From assembly GCA_001692895.1 (NCBI GenBank), contig KV748246.1, positions 558,970-622,969 on the forward strand: 64,000 bases of DNA, read 5' to 3'. A model generated the notes under the pieces. The model saw nothing but the letters and a program-made list of their open reading frames with translations, did no database searches and was not told where the DNA came from. The position numbers were made by a program, and so were the translations under genes. Of the stretch, positions 11,409 through 23,500 are shown piece by piece. This DNA is from Cenococcum geophilum 1.58 (taxonomy: Eukaryota > Ascomycota > Dothideomycetes > Gloniales > Gloniaceae). Position 1 is the first letter of the stretch. Each line of letters begins with the position of its first letter.

Positions 11409-11999
11409 GCTCTTGGGCGAGGTCTCATTTCTGATACTGCACATATCCTAATGCTCTCCTAGGAGAGGTGTATGACCACAGGCATCCTGGGTTGCCGATA
11501 TTTGATAGGTATCCACCCGCACCGAGGGTTTCGGTGCGTCGGTTTGTTCGCCGGCGACTTCGTGCTGGATGATGCAAGTCAAAGTGAAATCCGTGTTGCG
11601 GCATACAGATGTGATACACGATCGCGGATTGAGAGTTTGTCGAGAGGAACAGTTTATTAGCGTTTGCTTTGAAGGTATATACACTCAGCAAAGCCTTTTA
11701 TGCATGTATATAATTCCACGCGAGAATCTCTAATGTACTCAAAGCGGCCTACCGTAGCAAATATGAATCAAAATTATAGCCGTAGCAAAGGCATTTCCCA
11801 ATGAATATAGTGCATGGGTCTCAAATCCAATAGTTCCGGCCCGTGCACAGTTCTTCCTCGGTCCCTGCGCCGAAGCGAAGATCCGATCCTTCTCGAATGC
11901 TTGAAACTCTTCGCCATCCGCATCTGAACCGCCGCCTCCAACAACACCAATTCCTTCCATCAACACAATCCTTAGACCTCCGTCCAAACCTCGTCGAAA
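11409..11999. other. Intergenic region between LRP1 and MIX17
   Basis: About 590 bases between two plus-strand genes. No family-like frame is visible. The last 150 bases before the MIX17 start are CA/TC-rich (caacaacaccaattcc), typical of a fungal 5' leader. Confidence 0.4.
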
Positions 12000-12697
12000 A
12001 TGCCTCGTCAATCCCGCAGTTCCAGCGCCCCACGCCGTCCTACGGCTACCCCAGCTCGCCAGCCGGTTACTCCTCCTGGCCCTGCCCCAGCCCGTCCCGC
12101 TACAACTGCTGCTCACCCACCGGCTACTTCTCAGCAGCAACATCCTCCAGCACAGGCTGCTCCCCAGCAGAGTGCTGGACCAGGTTTATTCGGCCAAATG
12201 GCGAGCACTGCTGCGTAAGTACCAGTATTCTGTACTGCACCGCACAAACGCCTCCACGCCATATAACCATCTATTACTGCTCTGTACTGCTTCTTTCCAA
12301 ACATCGGCATTAATCCTCGTATATTCCAAAAGATCTACGCTAACTAATACCTTTCAACAGCGGTGTAGCAGTTGGCTCATCTATCGGCCATGCCATTGGC
12401 GGCTTCTTCGGCGGTGGCTCCTCCGCACCCGCTGAATCCCAATCCGCACAAACCGCACCCGCAGAGCAGCAGTACGCCAATAGCTCCTCAAGCACCTATC
12501 AGTCTGGTGTGTGCCAAACTGACGTCAACAACTTCCGCAAGTGCATGGACGAGAATCAGGGCTCCTTAACAATTTGTGGGTGGTATTTGGATCAGCTGGT
12601 TTGTGGTGCACACTCAAACAATCGGTAGCGAATTTTCATGCTAACATATATGCTCGTTCAACAGAAAGCCTGTCAGCAGGCCGCAAGCCAGTATTAG
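12000..12697 (+). CDS. MIX17: Twin-CX9C CHCH-domain mitochondrial protein (Mix17 / CHCHD2-CHCHD10 family)
   Basis: Three exons, 12000-12214, 12361-12598 and 12665-12697, give 161 residues. The N-terminus is basic and Pro/Ala-rich (MPRQSRSSSAPRRPT). A Gly-rich hydrophobic segment at about residues 72-91 (GVAVGSSIGHAIGGFFGG) matches the central helix of CHCHD2/10. The C-terminal CHCH fold has cysteines at 123, 133, 144 and 154, two exact CX9C pairs, the substrate pattern of the Mia40 import pathway. The second pair is split by the last intron (GWYLDQL, then KAC), which supports the model. Family members reside in the intermembrane space and are linked to respiration and cristae organisation. 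Yeast Mix17/Mic17 has the same layout. Confidence 0.9.
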
Positions 12698-14244
12698 TTT
12701 CTCTACTCGGTTGATCAAAATCGTCGGTTGGTCATCAGTCGAACAGTCTACGGCAACTATTTCATGACCAAGTGATTGGGCCCGGTTCAACATGCAAGCC
12801 CTGGAATATCATAAGAACGCATGTAGCATTGTCTGGGAGTTTTCGGTAGCGCTATATTGTAAATTAAGAGAATAACATCCAGCAAGCATCACCATTACAT
12901 TCTCCCTAGCGCCTCATGTTGATAGCACCAAATACAGTAAATCGAAGTTTAGCATTAAACCCTTTTACCAGACGATCCTGACCAAATTTTGACTTTCCTA
13001 CTAGCTGTAAAGCAAAGGTACGCTAGATTTTAAGCTTAGTATTAGAACTCTTGAACTCCAATAACCGACTTCATTGTGAGTTACCGCCTCGTCCGACTTG
13101 CGAGTCCTATGTATTTCCCATATATCAATCTTTCTATCCCAGCTTCAAATTAGAACTTGGACTTAAAGCTTTTCTTCAAGTTTAAATTCTATTAAGTCTC
13201 GCACTTCCACTAATTTAGACAGTTTTCCAAACCCTCTCAAGCTGCACGCCCCGGACTTTGGGTTTTCCTAATAATTGTACACCTTCAGCTACGTCACATC
13301 TTCAGGAGACGGCCAGTATAGCAAACATCGAAATCCTACCACAAAGCACTGCCAAGTTTTATAGATAACATGGCGCGCCACGGCAAATCCATATTCGTAC
13401 CCTTTATAGTCAGCATATCTCCTCTCCTATTTCCACACTAGCCCGCGCCAGTACCGCCACGGTAAACTTCTCCTCTATATCTGCAGAACTCTTTTAAACA
13501 GAGATGGACGGCCAACCCAAACGTTGGGCCCCTTATAAGGCTGACACAGTGGGTGTCCTTAGAGGGGATCGCGGGACCTGGAATTTGGACATGACGCCCT
13601 ATGCGAGTCCGCATAGTGGCTGGAAAAGGATGCAGCAGGGAGAGATTGTTGGTGATGAGACTGTTGTCAGAGGGGATTCTGACGGTGCGTAATAAGGAGT
13701 CTACATCTACGAAAGACATCCGGATGGCAAGAAATATTTCGAGGGAGGACAATAGAGAAGAAGAGATAAACTATAACATGAAGGATCTGAATCACGAAGT
13801 TCCTTCCGCAGTCCAAACAGTCTTTTAAACAACCCCCAAGATACCAAATCCACCACCGATCATTTCTCCCTATGATCCTTTTCATCCACACACCGGGTAC
13901 CTAGGCCACTGTTCCCCGCGGGAGCTTTGAAGAGACAAAAAACTACAGGAACGCCAATTCAGGACTTCCTTACAATGCCACTTATCGAAGAGCAATACGT
14001 AGCGCACGGATTGCCAGTGCTACAAATATTTGCAGGGGAAGTGCAGCGGAAAGAGAACGCGAAGGCTGATGTGCTTCGGAGGGTTTGTTGATGTTCGGGG
14101 GTTGTGTTCAAGGAAAGGAGTGAAAATGCAAACGGTTACAGATGGGGAGCTTTGATGAGCTATCAATAGTGATTATTGCTATGCATGATAATCGTTCTTT
14201 ATGCGGGTATCATCTGTTTCGCCTATCGTACAGTGTATCATAAA
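12698..14244. other. Long gene-poor spacer with one small open frame
   Basis: About 1.5 kb between the MIX17 and UBX gene ends. 12700-13400 is moderately AT-rich and contains short imperfect pyrimidine/purine runs but no clear RIP signature. One 62-codon frame at 13504-13692 is listed separately. I recognise no RNA gene or transposon remnant here. Confidence 0.35.
13504..13692 (+). CDS. Small open reading frame, 62 residues, unknown
   Basis: ATG to TAA frame beginning MDGQPKRWAPYKADTVG and ending GDSDGA. It is hydrophilic, rich in G, D, R and W, and lacks a signal peptide or membrane segment. The composition looks protein-like rather than random, and it lies alone in a 1.5-kb spacer. I do not recognise a family. 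It could be a genuine micro-protein, an exon of an unrecognised gene, or chance. Confidence 0.25.
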   Translation: MDGQPKRWAPYKADTVGVLRGDRGTWNLDMTPYASPHSGWKRMQQGEIVGDETVVRGDSDGA

Positions 14245-15988
14245 CTATTTTTCATTCTCATCCTCATTGGGCTCGAAGTTAAGCTGTTGCAGTGTTAGTG
14301 GAGCTAAATTGGTCGAATTGGGATTGATGAAGGCATACCTGATTTCCATTGTAGAATTGCCGAGAATTTGGATCACGCTCGAGGTCCCGCTGCTCTTTAA
14401 CTCTCTGATCCGCTAATGTTCGTACCCTGATACTTGATCCGGCCGAAGACCCTGGTTCCGACCCCACTGACCTACCTTCTCCCGGGTCTGCACTTCCTTC
14501 CTGATCAGGCTGCGCACCGTATCCTGTTACGGACTTAAGTGCACCCCCCAGTAACCCTACACTGCTAGAGACAAGGCCTACTGCTCCAGAAACCACGCCA
14601 ATGACCCCGCCATACAAGGTGCCTAAGATGCCACCGCCCGCGTTGCTGTATGCTTCAGTGAAACCTTGGACGGGGACAAGGACTAGAGTTGCACCAGGAG
14701 CTAAGTCGATGTATTCAAGGGATGCAGCTTCGTCGGATACGGAGAGGGTACGGCTGGGAAGTGGGGCGAGGATGTGTTTAAAGGTATAGGGGGGTGGAGA
14801 ATTGGAAGGTAGTTCCGTACGAGAAGCGAGTTCCTCATCAACCCATAACCGTACATCATCCTGCAGCGTTGAAGTGCGTGGAAAGTATGCACGAATTGTA
14901 CTACCATCAAATAGCCGAATATTGAGATGCACGTTCTTCGAGCCCACCGCAACATTCTTCGCCTTTGTGGCCTGCGCCTCTACCTCCACTAGCGCAGCTT
15001 GCTCCAGGCATCGTCGTTCTGCGTCCTCAGCCGCTGCTGCTCTCTGTGCATCCTCTCGCGCCTTCCGTTCCCGCTTGTCGGCCTCGATACGTGCTTGTAT
15101 ACGCTTGAGTTCCTCCCGATCCTCTTGCTTCTTCTTCCGAGCTTGTGCTGCAGCGCTAAGCTGCCGTGACTTTGTGGAAGATCCGCTGGCAGCTTCAAGC
15201 TCCTCCTCGACGGCCTTCTGCTTCCCTTTAGCTTTGGCAGACCGCGCTGACTTTTCGGCCTCTTCCTTAAGTTGTTTGTCAGCTTCGAGACGGCGCGCAC
15301 GATCGGCTAACAAGGCTTGAACTCTTGTTGGTGGTGTCGCTGACGGTTCGGTTGCTGACGGGATTGGCGTGTTACTATCGGAGTGGGGCGCTGAAGGACC
15401 TTCCGTATCTTCTGGGATTCCGGCAGGCACTGGGTCCAATGTCTCAGGTGAGGTAGAGGCTAATGTTTGCGTTGTGTTCTTGGTTGCATCTCCTCCTAGA
15501 ACAAGGTGTAGGCGACTCGTAAATTCCTCCTGGCTGATACCGCTAACAAGATGCTCACGGAGCTGACCATTACTAGAAAGGTATAAGTGGAAGCAATCAA
15601 AAGGCTAGGGTTTATTAGCACTCACCGTATAACCACTAATGCTGGGACTTTTGAAATAGGGCAGAAGGCTGACAGGAAACCAGCCTCTAGGGAGCGGGCC
15701 TGGATACGTAGCAGAACTACGGTTTGAACTAGGAGACTGGAAAGCTGCAGTTTTCAGCACCCTGTAAGAGATATGTACGTTTAGAGGAACAAACCTGATC
15801 GGTTTGAAGCCATTCATTTTCCCATGTTAAACTTTCGGGGCCATCGTCTTCCTTGGTGCACCATGGTTAGCATTCATTAAGACTCCAGATGTATTGGCAG
15901 TTTACTCACCCCGAACAAAGCAAGCAACCAGTTTTGCTTGTTGGATCGCAAGGGCGATGCCGCTTTGAAGGTCTCCTTGGTGGAACAT
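14245..15988 (-). CDS. UBXN4: UAS-UBX domain protein, UBXN4/erasin-like ER-associated p97 cofactor
   Basis: Five exons on the minus strand (15988-15910, 15847-15795, 15744-15626, 15572-14339, 14283-14245) give 507 residues, close to the 508 of human UBXN4. The start MFHQGDLQSGIALAIQQAK matches the opening of the thioredoxin-like UAS domain, followed by WENEWLQ, a VVLLRIQ strand, EAGFLSAFCPISKVPALVVI and GISQEEFTSRL. Residues ~150-290 are a highly charged Ala/Lys/Glu/Arg helix. The UBX fold spans about 295-385 (LNIRLFDGSTIRAYF to TLVLVPVQGF). A Gly-rich hydrophobic stretch at ~391-438 (GGGILGTLYGGVIGVVSGAV) may be the hairpin that anchors UBXN4 to the ER or nuclear membrane. UBXN4 recruits p97/Cdc48 for ER-associated degradation; transfer of that role is inference. 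The last exon codes only for LNFEPNEDENEK. Confidence 0.85.
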
Positions 15989-16663
15989 GGCTGGGTGATT
16001 GGGTGTTGGTGTGGTCGCGAGGTGAGGTTGAGCCTCGACAGCTCCGAGATGCAAATCCCTGTCACTGCGAGCGTTGGCAGGGTACAACCGGCACCGCTTT
16101 TCTCTAGTCGGGGTTTAATATACAGCCAAAAATTCTTCCGTGTTAAATAATTTGAGGAGAGTCTCCAGCTTGGGCCACTTGAATTTGATCAACGGACATC
16201 ATTTTGGTAACATCTCGTTTTATAAACCAGAAGGTCTATTATAAAGCTGAAGCGCAAAGTAATTATCCAGAGAAAGCAATGATCCCGCCCGACAGAAAAC
16301 ATAGAAATAGACCCGGGATGATTGCTCCACACTATCTACATTCAATTGAGAGAAGAAATGCTGGCCAGCGCTAAGCACATGGATAAGTGAAAAAGGTACT
16401 AGGCAGCGTAAAAACCGAGTCCAAAGGACAATGCTCCACACCATGGTTGCCCGTTGCCCTGAATTGAAGATTCGTCGCTGAACTAATCATTCCGGCAATT
16501 CTCAGGCTTTCCTGGCCGGTCGGCTGCGATGCATCTCCAATCCCGTACGAAAACGCCATTCTAACTTGTCCACAACACCAAGGTATTTAAGCAACATCGG
16601 ATGTATTTTGTTGCACCAAACTGCGTCGCACTCTTGTCGCGTCACTTGTATCGTGCATCCGCT
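15989..16663. other. Spacer between the RAC1 3' end and UBXN4 start
   Basis: About 675 bases. A 62-codon minus-strand frame (16559-16371, MAFSYGIGDASQPTGQ) and a 74-codon frame (16444-16220) are open but resemble nothing I know. I treat this as UBXN4 promoter and RAC1 3' UTR. Confidence 0.35.
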
Positions 16664-17544
16664 TCATAGGATGACACACTTTCCGCTCTTTTTCGTTTTT
16701 GGTGGAGGCCGGGGGCTCAGTACAGCTCTACCAAAGGGTTAGAAGAATCCCGTACACTTCCCACGTCTACTAGATAGAACCGACCTGATAGCCTCATCAA
16801 ACACGCTTTTGAGATTTCGCTGTGTCAATGCGGAGCATTCCAGATATTTCTGCGCCTTAATCTCCTTCGCAACCATAACTGCCTGCTCGTATTGTATGGG
16901 GGCCATTTTCATCTGCCGAAGTCTCTCCCTAGTCGCCTCATCGTCCCTCAAATCTAGCTTCGTGCCTACAAGTATGATTGGGACGCCAGGTGCATGGTGG
17001 TCGATTTCAGGGTACCACTGAAGTTGTCAGACGGTGAACAACGGGGTAGGGAGTTATAATACCTTGGCCTTGACGTTGTCGAAGGACGGGGGGCTAACAA
17101 TCGAAAAGCAGATCAGGAACACGTCTGTTTGTGGGTATGACAGCGGCCGAAGGCGGTCGTAATCTTCCTGTCCGGCGGTATCCCATAATCCGAGACTTAT
17201 CGGCTTCCCGTCAACCATGACATTTGCAGAATAGTTATCGAAGCTTAAAATCTATGAGCTTTTATATGTAAAACAATTGAAGGACGGGGCCTACACTGTA
17301 GGAATGTATTCTCCGGGGAAGGCATTCGTCGTATATGAAATGAGTAAGCATGTCTAGCAAACGTCGTCAGTCAAATCCGGTTTTGAAATATAAGATGATC
17401 TAATTCGCGTTGACCTACCTTTCCAACAGCACCATCTCCAGTAACCACACACTAAAGTAGCTAGCAATTAGTCTATCTATTAGCTTATCAAACTTCTATA
17501 GGAGCTCTAACCTTCAAGGACTGGGTAGCAGGAGCAGCAGCCAT
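16664..17544 (-). CDS. RAC1: Rho-family GTPase Rac1/RacA
   Basis: Six exons on the minus strand: 17544-17512, 17451-17419, 17353-17295, 17243-17063, 17017-16785 and 16727-16664, total 200 residues. All GTPase motifs are present: P-loop GDGAVGKT (16-23), switch I with YIPTVFDNY (~39-46), switch [15 protein letters not shown] (from 63), GTKLDL (120-125) and ECSALTQ. The N-terminus [11 protein letters not shown] and motif spacing fit Rac rather than Cdc42 or Rho1. The C-terminus is a polybasic KTKK followed by CVIL, a CAAX box whose terminal Leu predicts geranylgeranylation. Rac1 controls polarised growth, actin and NADPH oxidase activity in filamentous fungi. Reading through the last intron (16784-16728) would replace the CAAX end with a short tail ending GKCTGFF. 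Confidence 0.95.
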
Positions 17545-18666
17545 TATTAAGCGCTGCTTACTCTGAGCTTTAGGCTAGATATCTTGACCCAGACAGGCAG
17601 GGAACGAGGTGATAAGATGGAATGGTGAGCTTGTGTCAGTAGTCTGCATGAGGGCAAGCATTAGAATCCAGACGGCTTCACAAGGTGGCACAGAAGATAT
17701 CTTACCGATAATATCACTTTTTATGGAAGATTGCGTTATGTGCGGCAAGGAAGGGAGGCGTTTATCACATTAATAGGGACAATGTGAGGCTGTATAACCG
17801 AAGCCTAGGTGCCTCGCTCGCTCAAGGGCGAAGACAGTCGACAGTCTCAACAACGAGCTCTTCGCAGCAGAGTGATGTAAAACCCTTCGAAGGCGCCCAG
17901 CGCGGATTGTTCGAACGATCGTTGGGGGGTCGCTGGCACAGCAGAGGACGGATGCGTATGCCGTCTATGAAACGGTGTTGAGGCAGGTAGGGGTGGGTTG
18001 AACATGGCTACAGCTTGGTAGCCAAGCCACAGCGGGCCACTCACCAACGCCATCACAGTCAGCAACGAAACACCAACAACTGCTCTACAGCTCTGATATA
18101 TGATAGGTAGCGCTATAGTAAAACTGCCATCCTTCACCCTCACTGCCCTATTGTGCGAGCTACTCCGCCACAGCTGTTGTTGTTGCTGCTGAGTTGTGAA
18201 AAGCATTTAACAGATGACATCAGACGCATTCCGCATTCCGCCTCGAGTCCCTCTGCTATCTCCTGGCTTCCTTAGGTTCAATCTACTGTCGCTCCCTCAA
18301 AACTCACTCGGGCCGAGGAGCAGTCGAGCAATCTTACCGTCTAGAATGCCATTTGAAATATCTCCGCTTTATGCCCGATGCCCTACTCTATTAAACCCTG
18401 CTTCTGTATTCATCTACTTGTCTAGCTGCGATCCTTTCCATCCGTTCGCGCCTCTCAAGCAGCTCCCCCAAGTCTTGTTAAGGTATTCCCCATCCTTTCC
18501 CCATGCGCTAAAAACGCCGGCGACACTCCTTGGCTCGCAATTAGTGGGGATACGTATGTCTGTAGCACCATTGCATCGAAAAAGTGAATCCGAATTTGTA
18601 ACAGAGTATTCAAGCAAACATGCGGATCGTTGGTACCCCCCCAACGAAAATTTTGACCCGAGTTGA
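17545..18666. other. Upstream region of RAC1 bordering the RIP block
   Basis: Normal-composition DNA up to about 18660, where base composition changes abruptly. It holds the RAC1 promoter and two open frames of uncertain value: 18206-17847 (minus, 119 codons, listed separately) and 18214-18666 (plus, 150 codons, low-complexity Ser/Pro/Leu content, ending exactly at the repeat border), which I do not support as a gene. Confidence 0.4.
17847..18206 (-). CDS. Hypothetical small protein with one membrane segment
   Basis: A 119-residue frame starting MLFTTQQQQQQLWRSS. A hydrophobic stretch, SCRAVVGVSLLTVMALVSG, could form one transmembrane helix, followed by a Pro/His/Ser-rich tail. The Gln run comes from a CAG/CAA microsatellite at 18176-18194. 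An alternative spliced form is possible because a gtgagt motif occurs just after the hydrophobic stretch. I recognise no family and cannot exclude chance. Confidence 0.25.
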   Translation of the reverse strand: MLFTTQQQQQQLWRSSSHNRAVRVKDGSFTIALPIIYQSCRAVVGVSLLTVMALVSGPLWLGYQAVAMFNPPLPASTPFHRRHTHPSSAVPATPQRSFEQSALGAFEGFYITLLRRARC

Positions 18667-20599
18667 TAAGTAATAAGCCAATAAATTAACCCAAAGCTTT
18701 AATTTAGAGCTTTATTATATAGACTTTAATTAATATATATAGAGATGAGGTTTTCCAAGGGGAGACCCCCTTGGACCCCCTTATATAGAGCTTTTGCTTA
18801 ATTTAGAAGTAGTAGTAAGATTAAGGTGCTTTAGTTACCGCTAGATAAAGATCTACTATAGTAACTAAGGCGCTTTACTTAAGCTAGGCTTAAAGATTAT
18901 ATTAGTTACGGATCTAGTATATATTTAGACTATAGAGCTTTAATATAGTATATTTTAATTCTAATTTAAAGCTTTATATACTAAATATTTTTAATACCTA
19001 ATAACTACATTGCTATATAGCTAGTGTTACAGACCTTATAGCGGCAGTAGTAGCACAACTAAAAAGAGATATAAATAGGTTAGTTAAGATAGTATAGGAG
19101 GCACTAGAACTTATTAAGCTATATAATAAGGGGTAGCTAAGTTATATAGCTAGTTACGTTATAGATTTAGAATATAGAAATATAGGAACGTAGAAATATA
19201 AGGGACGTACTAGTATACTATAAGGGGACTTTATAAATAGGGGGCTATAAGGCACAATTATAGGAATAGGATAGATTGGTAAGAGAGACAAATCCTTAAG
19301 GAGGTAAGGCCTTTAGGATTGTAGAGACTATATACTATGGGCATGTACCTCTAGTACGTAACTGGCGACTATTTAAGGGGCATCCGGGGGTTGTCCTAAG
19401 GGCAACCCAAGGTATCCGCAATAATATCCCTTATATTACCCCCCTCCCCTTTCTTATAGTCGGCCCCTAATCGCTATTACCTTATAGTAGAAGGAGATTA
19501 TAAGGGCTTATCCCAGAAGGGGTTTAGAGAGATATTAGTATACTACTATATATTATCTATCTATCTAACTCCTACTTCAAACCTCTAAAAAACCTTAATA
19601 AGGAAAAAATATAACTAGAGAAAAGATATAAGGATTGCTAGGAAACCTATTAAAAGCCTATTAGAAGTATATTAGTAACTACTTAGGCTAATATAGGGAT
19701 TTTTATATAACTCTACTTTTAAGCCTTTATACTAGTCTGTGATTAATTATAAGTATTATAGGTAATTTAGTGTTCTAGAATAGTTCTATAAAACCTTTTA
19801 GTATAGGATTTAATGTATAAAGCCTTGGCTTACCATTGTCTTTAACTATTAAAATATAGTCTACAATTCTTTCTTATAATCCTTTTTTATAATTCTCTAC
19901 GTTACTAATATATCATTCCTATATTTGCCTTTAGGCTATTAAATATAGTTAAGGTATTAATTAGTTAATTAAAGAGACTTATCTTTTAAGATTTAGTGTA
20001 TATACTTTTAAATATAGTAGTTCTATACTATATATTTAGCGTATCTCTACTATCTAGTAAATAGGGACACTTTATAATAGTAACTGTAGCTATTATATAA
20101 TTATTAAGAACGTCTATAACGTTAATCATTAATACTATAATATTATTTAGGTATAATTTAACCTATATACGTCTTTAATTTAACGTCTTAATTACCTTCC
20201 CCTGGCCGCGTTATTAGTTTTTATAAGTAATAGCTAAATAGCTTATACGCGTATTTCCTTTCATTTAAATAGCGCTATTATAACAGAGTTATATTGGTAA
20301 GGTTGCGGCTATTTACGAAAAGGGTATTAGAAGGTAAAGTATAAAGACACCTTACTTATTAAGCTTAATCCTTTTCCTTAATACCTTACTTCCTATTATT
20401 AACCTTTATCTAATTTAGATGTATCTTTAATATATTATTAAGATTTTTTTAAATTATTAAATTAATATACCTCTTTAATCTCCTACTAACTGCTCTTCTA
20501 AGAAAATTCTATAGCGTATTTTGGCCCTACCTTTATATATAGAACCCTAACCCCTACTAACCCATAACTTATAACGATATTACTAGCTTAGGCTCTTAA

Positions 20600-23500
20600 C
20601 TTAAGAGTAACCAAGTACTTTACTAGTGACTAATTAGACCTAGCATATTTAAAGAGATAGAATATACCTTAATAGGTTCGTACTACAAATAGGATTGTTA
20701 TCCCTGTTATAGGCTATAGCCAAATTCAAATCGGTAGCCTAAAGCTAAAAGATGTCTGGCTCGTACCTTTATTTAAGACAATTAAGCTAATCTTAGTAAG
20801 GACTCTTACTTAGAAAGGCTACTCGATTATATTTAACCTAGACAATTAAGCTACTAGTAAGCATAAATTAGGTATAACGTTTAAGGCCACTATAAGGAAT
20901 AACCTCTATATACTATAAGAGCATTAAGAAGCACTTAATACGATAGCAGAAGTATACGATTTATAACCAAGCCTTAATAAAACAGATGCTAAACTATAGT
21001 ATTATTAAACTAGATATACAAATTACAGCGACCTATTTAAGCTATAGCACTCCTTACTAGGTATAAAGCTTAAGAAGAAGGTAGTACTAGTTAGTAAAAG
21101 TACGTGCGAAGCTTATCTAGCTAGGAAGATACGAGAAATACTAAGTAAGAAGATAACTAAGCGCGAGAAGACACCTAGTTAAGGGCTATATTTTAATACT
21201 ACAGGACGAATCGGTATATCAATTAGAGCCTATAACTACTACCTACTAGCCCTAAATAACGCCACACGCTACACTTAAGTTATCCCTCTTAAGACCCTCC
21301 AAACTAAAGAGGTACTACTATATATTAAAGAGATTATTATAAGGGCAGAGAGGTTTACAGGGACTAAAGCTGCATAGATTCGAGCGGACAATAGAAAGGG
21401 GGAGTTTAGCCGCAGATTTTAAGACAAATTAATACCCTAGGGTATTAATTTTGAACCTTGCCCGCATACAAGTACTTATACAATAGCGCGATCAAGCGTG
21501 CGATCTATATAGTCAACTGCGAGACAAGGTCACTTCTATTTCGAGGAAATATACTAGTTAAACTCTAGTGCTACACAGTCAAACACGCTGTTTAGATTAA
21601 GAATCGAGTACTAACCTTAGCTCTTCCATTTAATAATAAGTATAGTGGTGCTATTATACCCTACGAGGCATATACTTAATAAGTCCCTAACCTTAAGAAT
21701 CTAGTTATCTTTAGGTATTATACTAACCCAATTAATATGCTTAAGAAATACCTTAGAGAGTATAATTTAAGAATAAAGCCTAACTACGTTTTTATAGAAT
21801 TAAAAGGGAGTAGTTAATTTAAGATAATAAACCTATATACGCAAGTAATTAAGCTTTATAGAAATACTAAAGTAAATAAGTACAGGTTCCCTTATAGAGT
21901 ACGTTAGGTATAGGCTACGAGCTAAGCTATAAACTAACCTAAACCTCCCCCTATTACCTTAAACGGGCCGATAAAGACTCTAGTTGCGAGAACTAAGAGT
22001 AGGCCAGATAGTGACCGAGTAGGCCGCTTAAGCCAAGTGGGAAGCCTAGGTTAAGACTAAGTAGGCCGATTAAATTAAGTAGGAAGCCTAGGTTAAGATT
22101 AAATAGGACGCTTAAATCTATAAGGTAATGCTAAGGGTAGGACGCCTATATAAAGCACATTAATACGCATTCCTTATACGCAGAGAATAAGGTCTAAAAG
22201 GTTACTAAATATAAAGGTTTTTAATAATACGGTGGTTTAGTTAGTAATAGCTATAAAAGCTATCCACCTAAAAGCTAAGAATACTACCTCCTTAGGAGCA
22301 CCTATAGCACCATTTAACGCTATTAAGCTAGATTAGGCCTTAAGGGAGGACGCTCCTAGCTAAATAAAAGCTATCTTTAACAAATTTCTCTTTCTTAAGA
22401 GAATGCACACCTATACTATTATAAGGGGGACAATACCAGAAGGAAGGTCGTTACTCCTAAGCAAGCTAGTTCTAAAGCATAAGTACAACGCTAAGGGAGA
22501 AGTAATTTATAAGAAGGTAAGACTATATATCTAGGGAGACAAGCAGACCCCTAATATTAACTATTTTAAGACATTTACGTCTATTATATAATATAACACC
22601 TTTAGGTTTCTAATAGTAAAGGTAGCAGCTAAAGACCTTAAGCTTAACTATATTAACGTCAAAACTATATTCTTAAACCCGCTATTGCAAGAATAGATTT
22701 ATATATAGATTTCTAACCTATTAAGAGACTTTAAACCTAATCTTAAGGGGGTAAAAGACGCCTACTTAAAGCTAAATAAGTCACTATACGGCCTAAAGCA
22801 GGCACTAAGAGATAGTTAAGAAGTTCTTTAATAGTATAGGTTTAAAATTAGCTAAAGCTAACCCTAACCTCTTTATAGGAAATAAAGTATATATCTTATT
22901 ATTCGTTAACAATATACTAATTACAGAAAAGCGCCGATACCTCAATATTATAAAGATAAGAATTTTAAGAGAATAGAGATACAAAGACCTAGGCTTCTAA
23001 ATTAATTAAGATCGTATAAAACGAACCCTTAAGCTATATTAGATAATATATACTAAAAAGCTACTTAAACGGCTGAAAATGGACAACTATAATCTAGTTA
23101 AGTTACTAATACTAACAGGTACTATTCTGAAGCCTAATATTGAAAGTCTCCTTAAGTATAATAACGCGACGGTATACTAATAGATTATTAGCTCTATAAT
23201 CTACCTATTAAACTGCATACGTCCTAATATTAGCTATGCTATTAGTTAGCTAGCTAGGTTCATAGCAGCACTAAAAAAATCGCATTACCGCTTAAGTAAG
23301 CAGCTACTACAATATCTAAACAGCACTCTTGAAATTAGAATTACCTACTTAAATTAAATAATTTACCTACCTCTATGCGAGCTTACATTACCTACCGGCT
23401 ATAATATCTTTACCGACGCTATATAGGGAACAGAACACAATTGGATATCTTTCTAAGGTATAGCAGTTATACGCTATAGGGGAGCCGTAATTTAGATAGC

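Noticed and set aside
15439-15439. Apparent UBX protein start at MDPVPAG
   Set aside because: The first codon there is TTG inside exon 4. Upstream exons encoding a complete UAS domain restore a 507-residue protein starting at 15988.
18214-18666. 150-codon plus-strand frame ending at the RIP border
   Set aside because: Biased Ser/Pro/Leu composition, no recognisable domain, and it ends where repeat sequence begins; probably chance.
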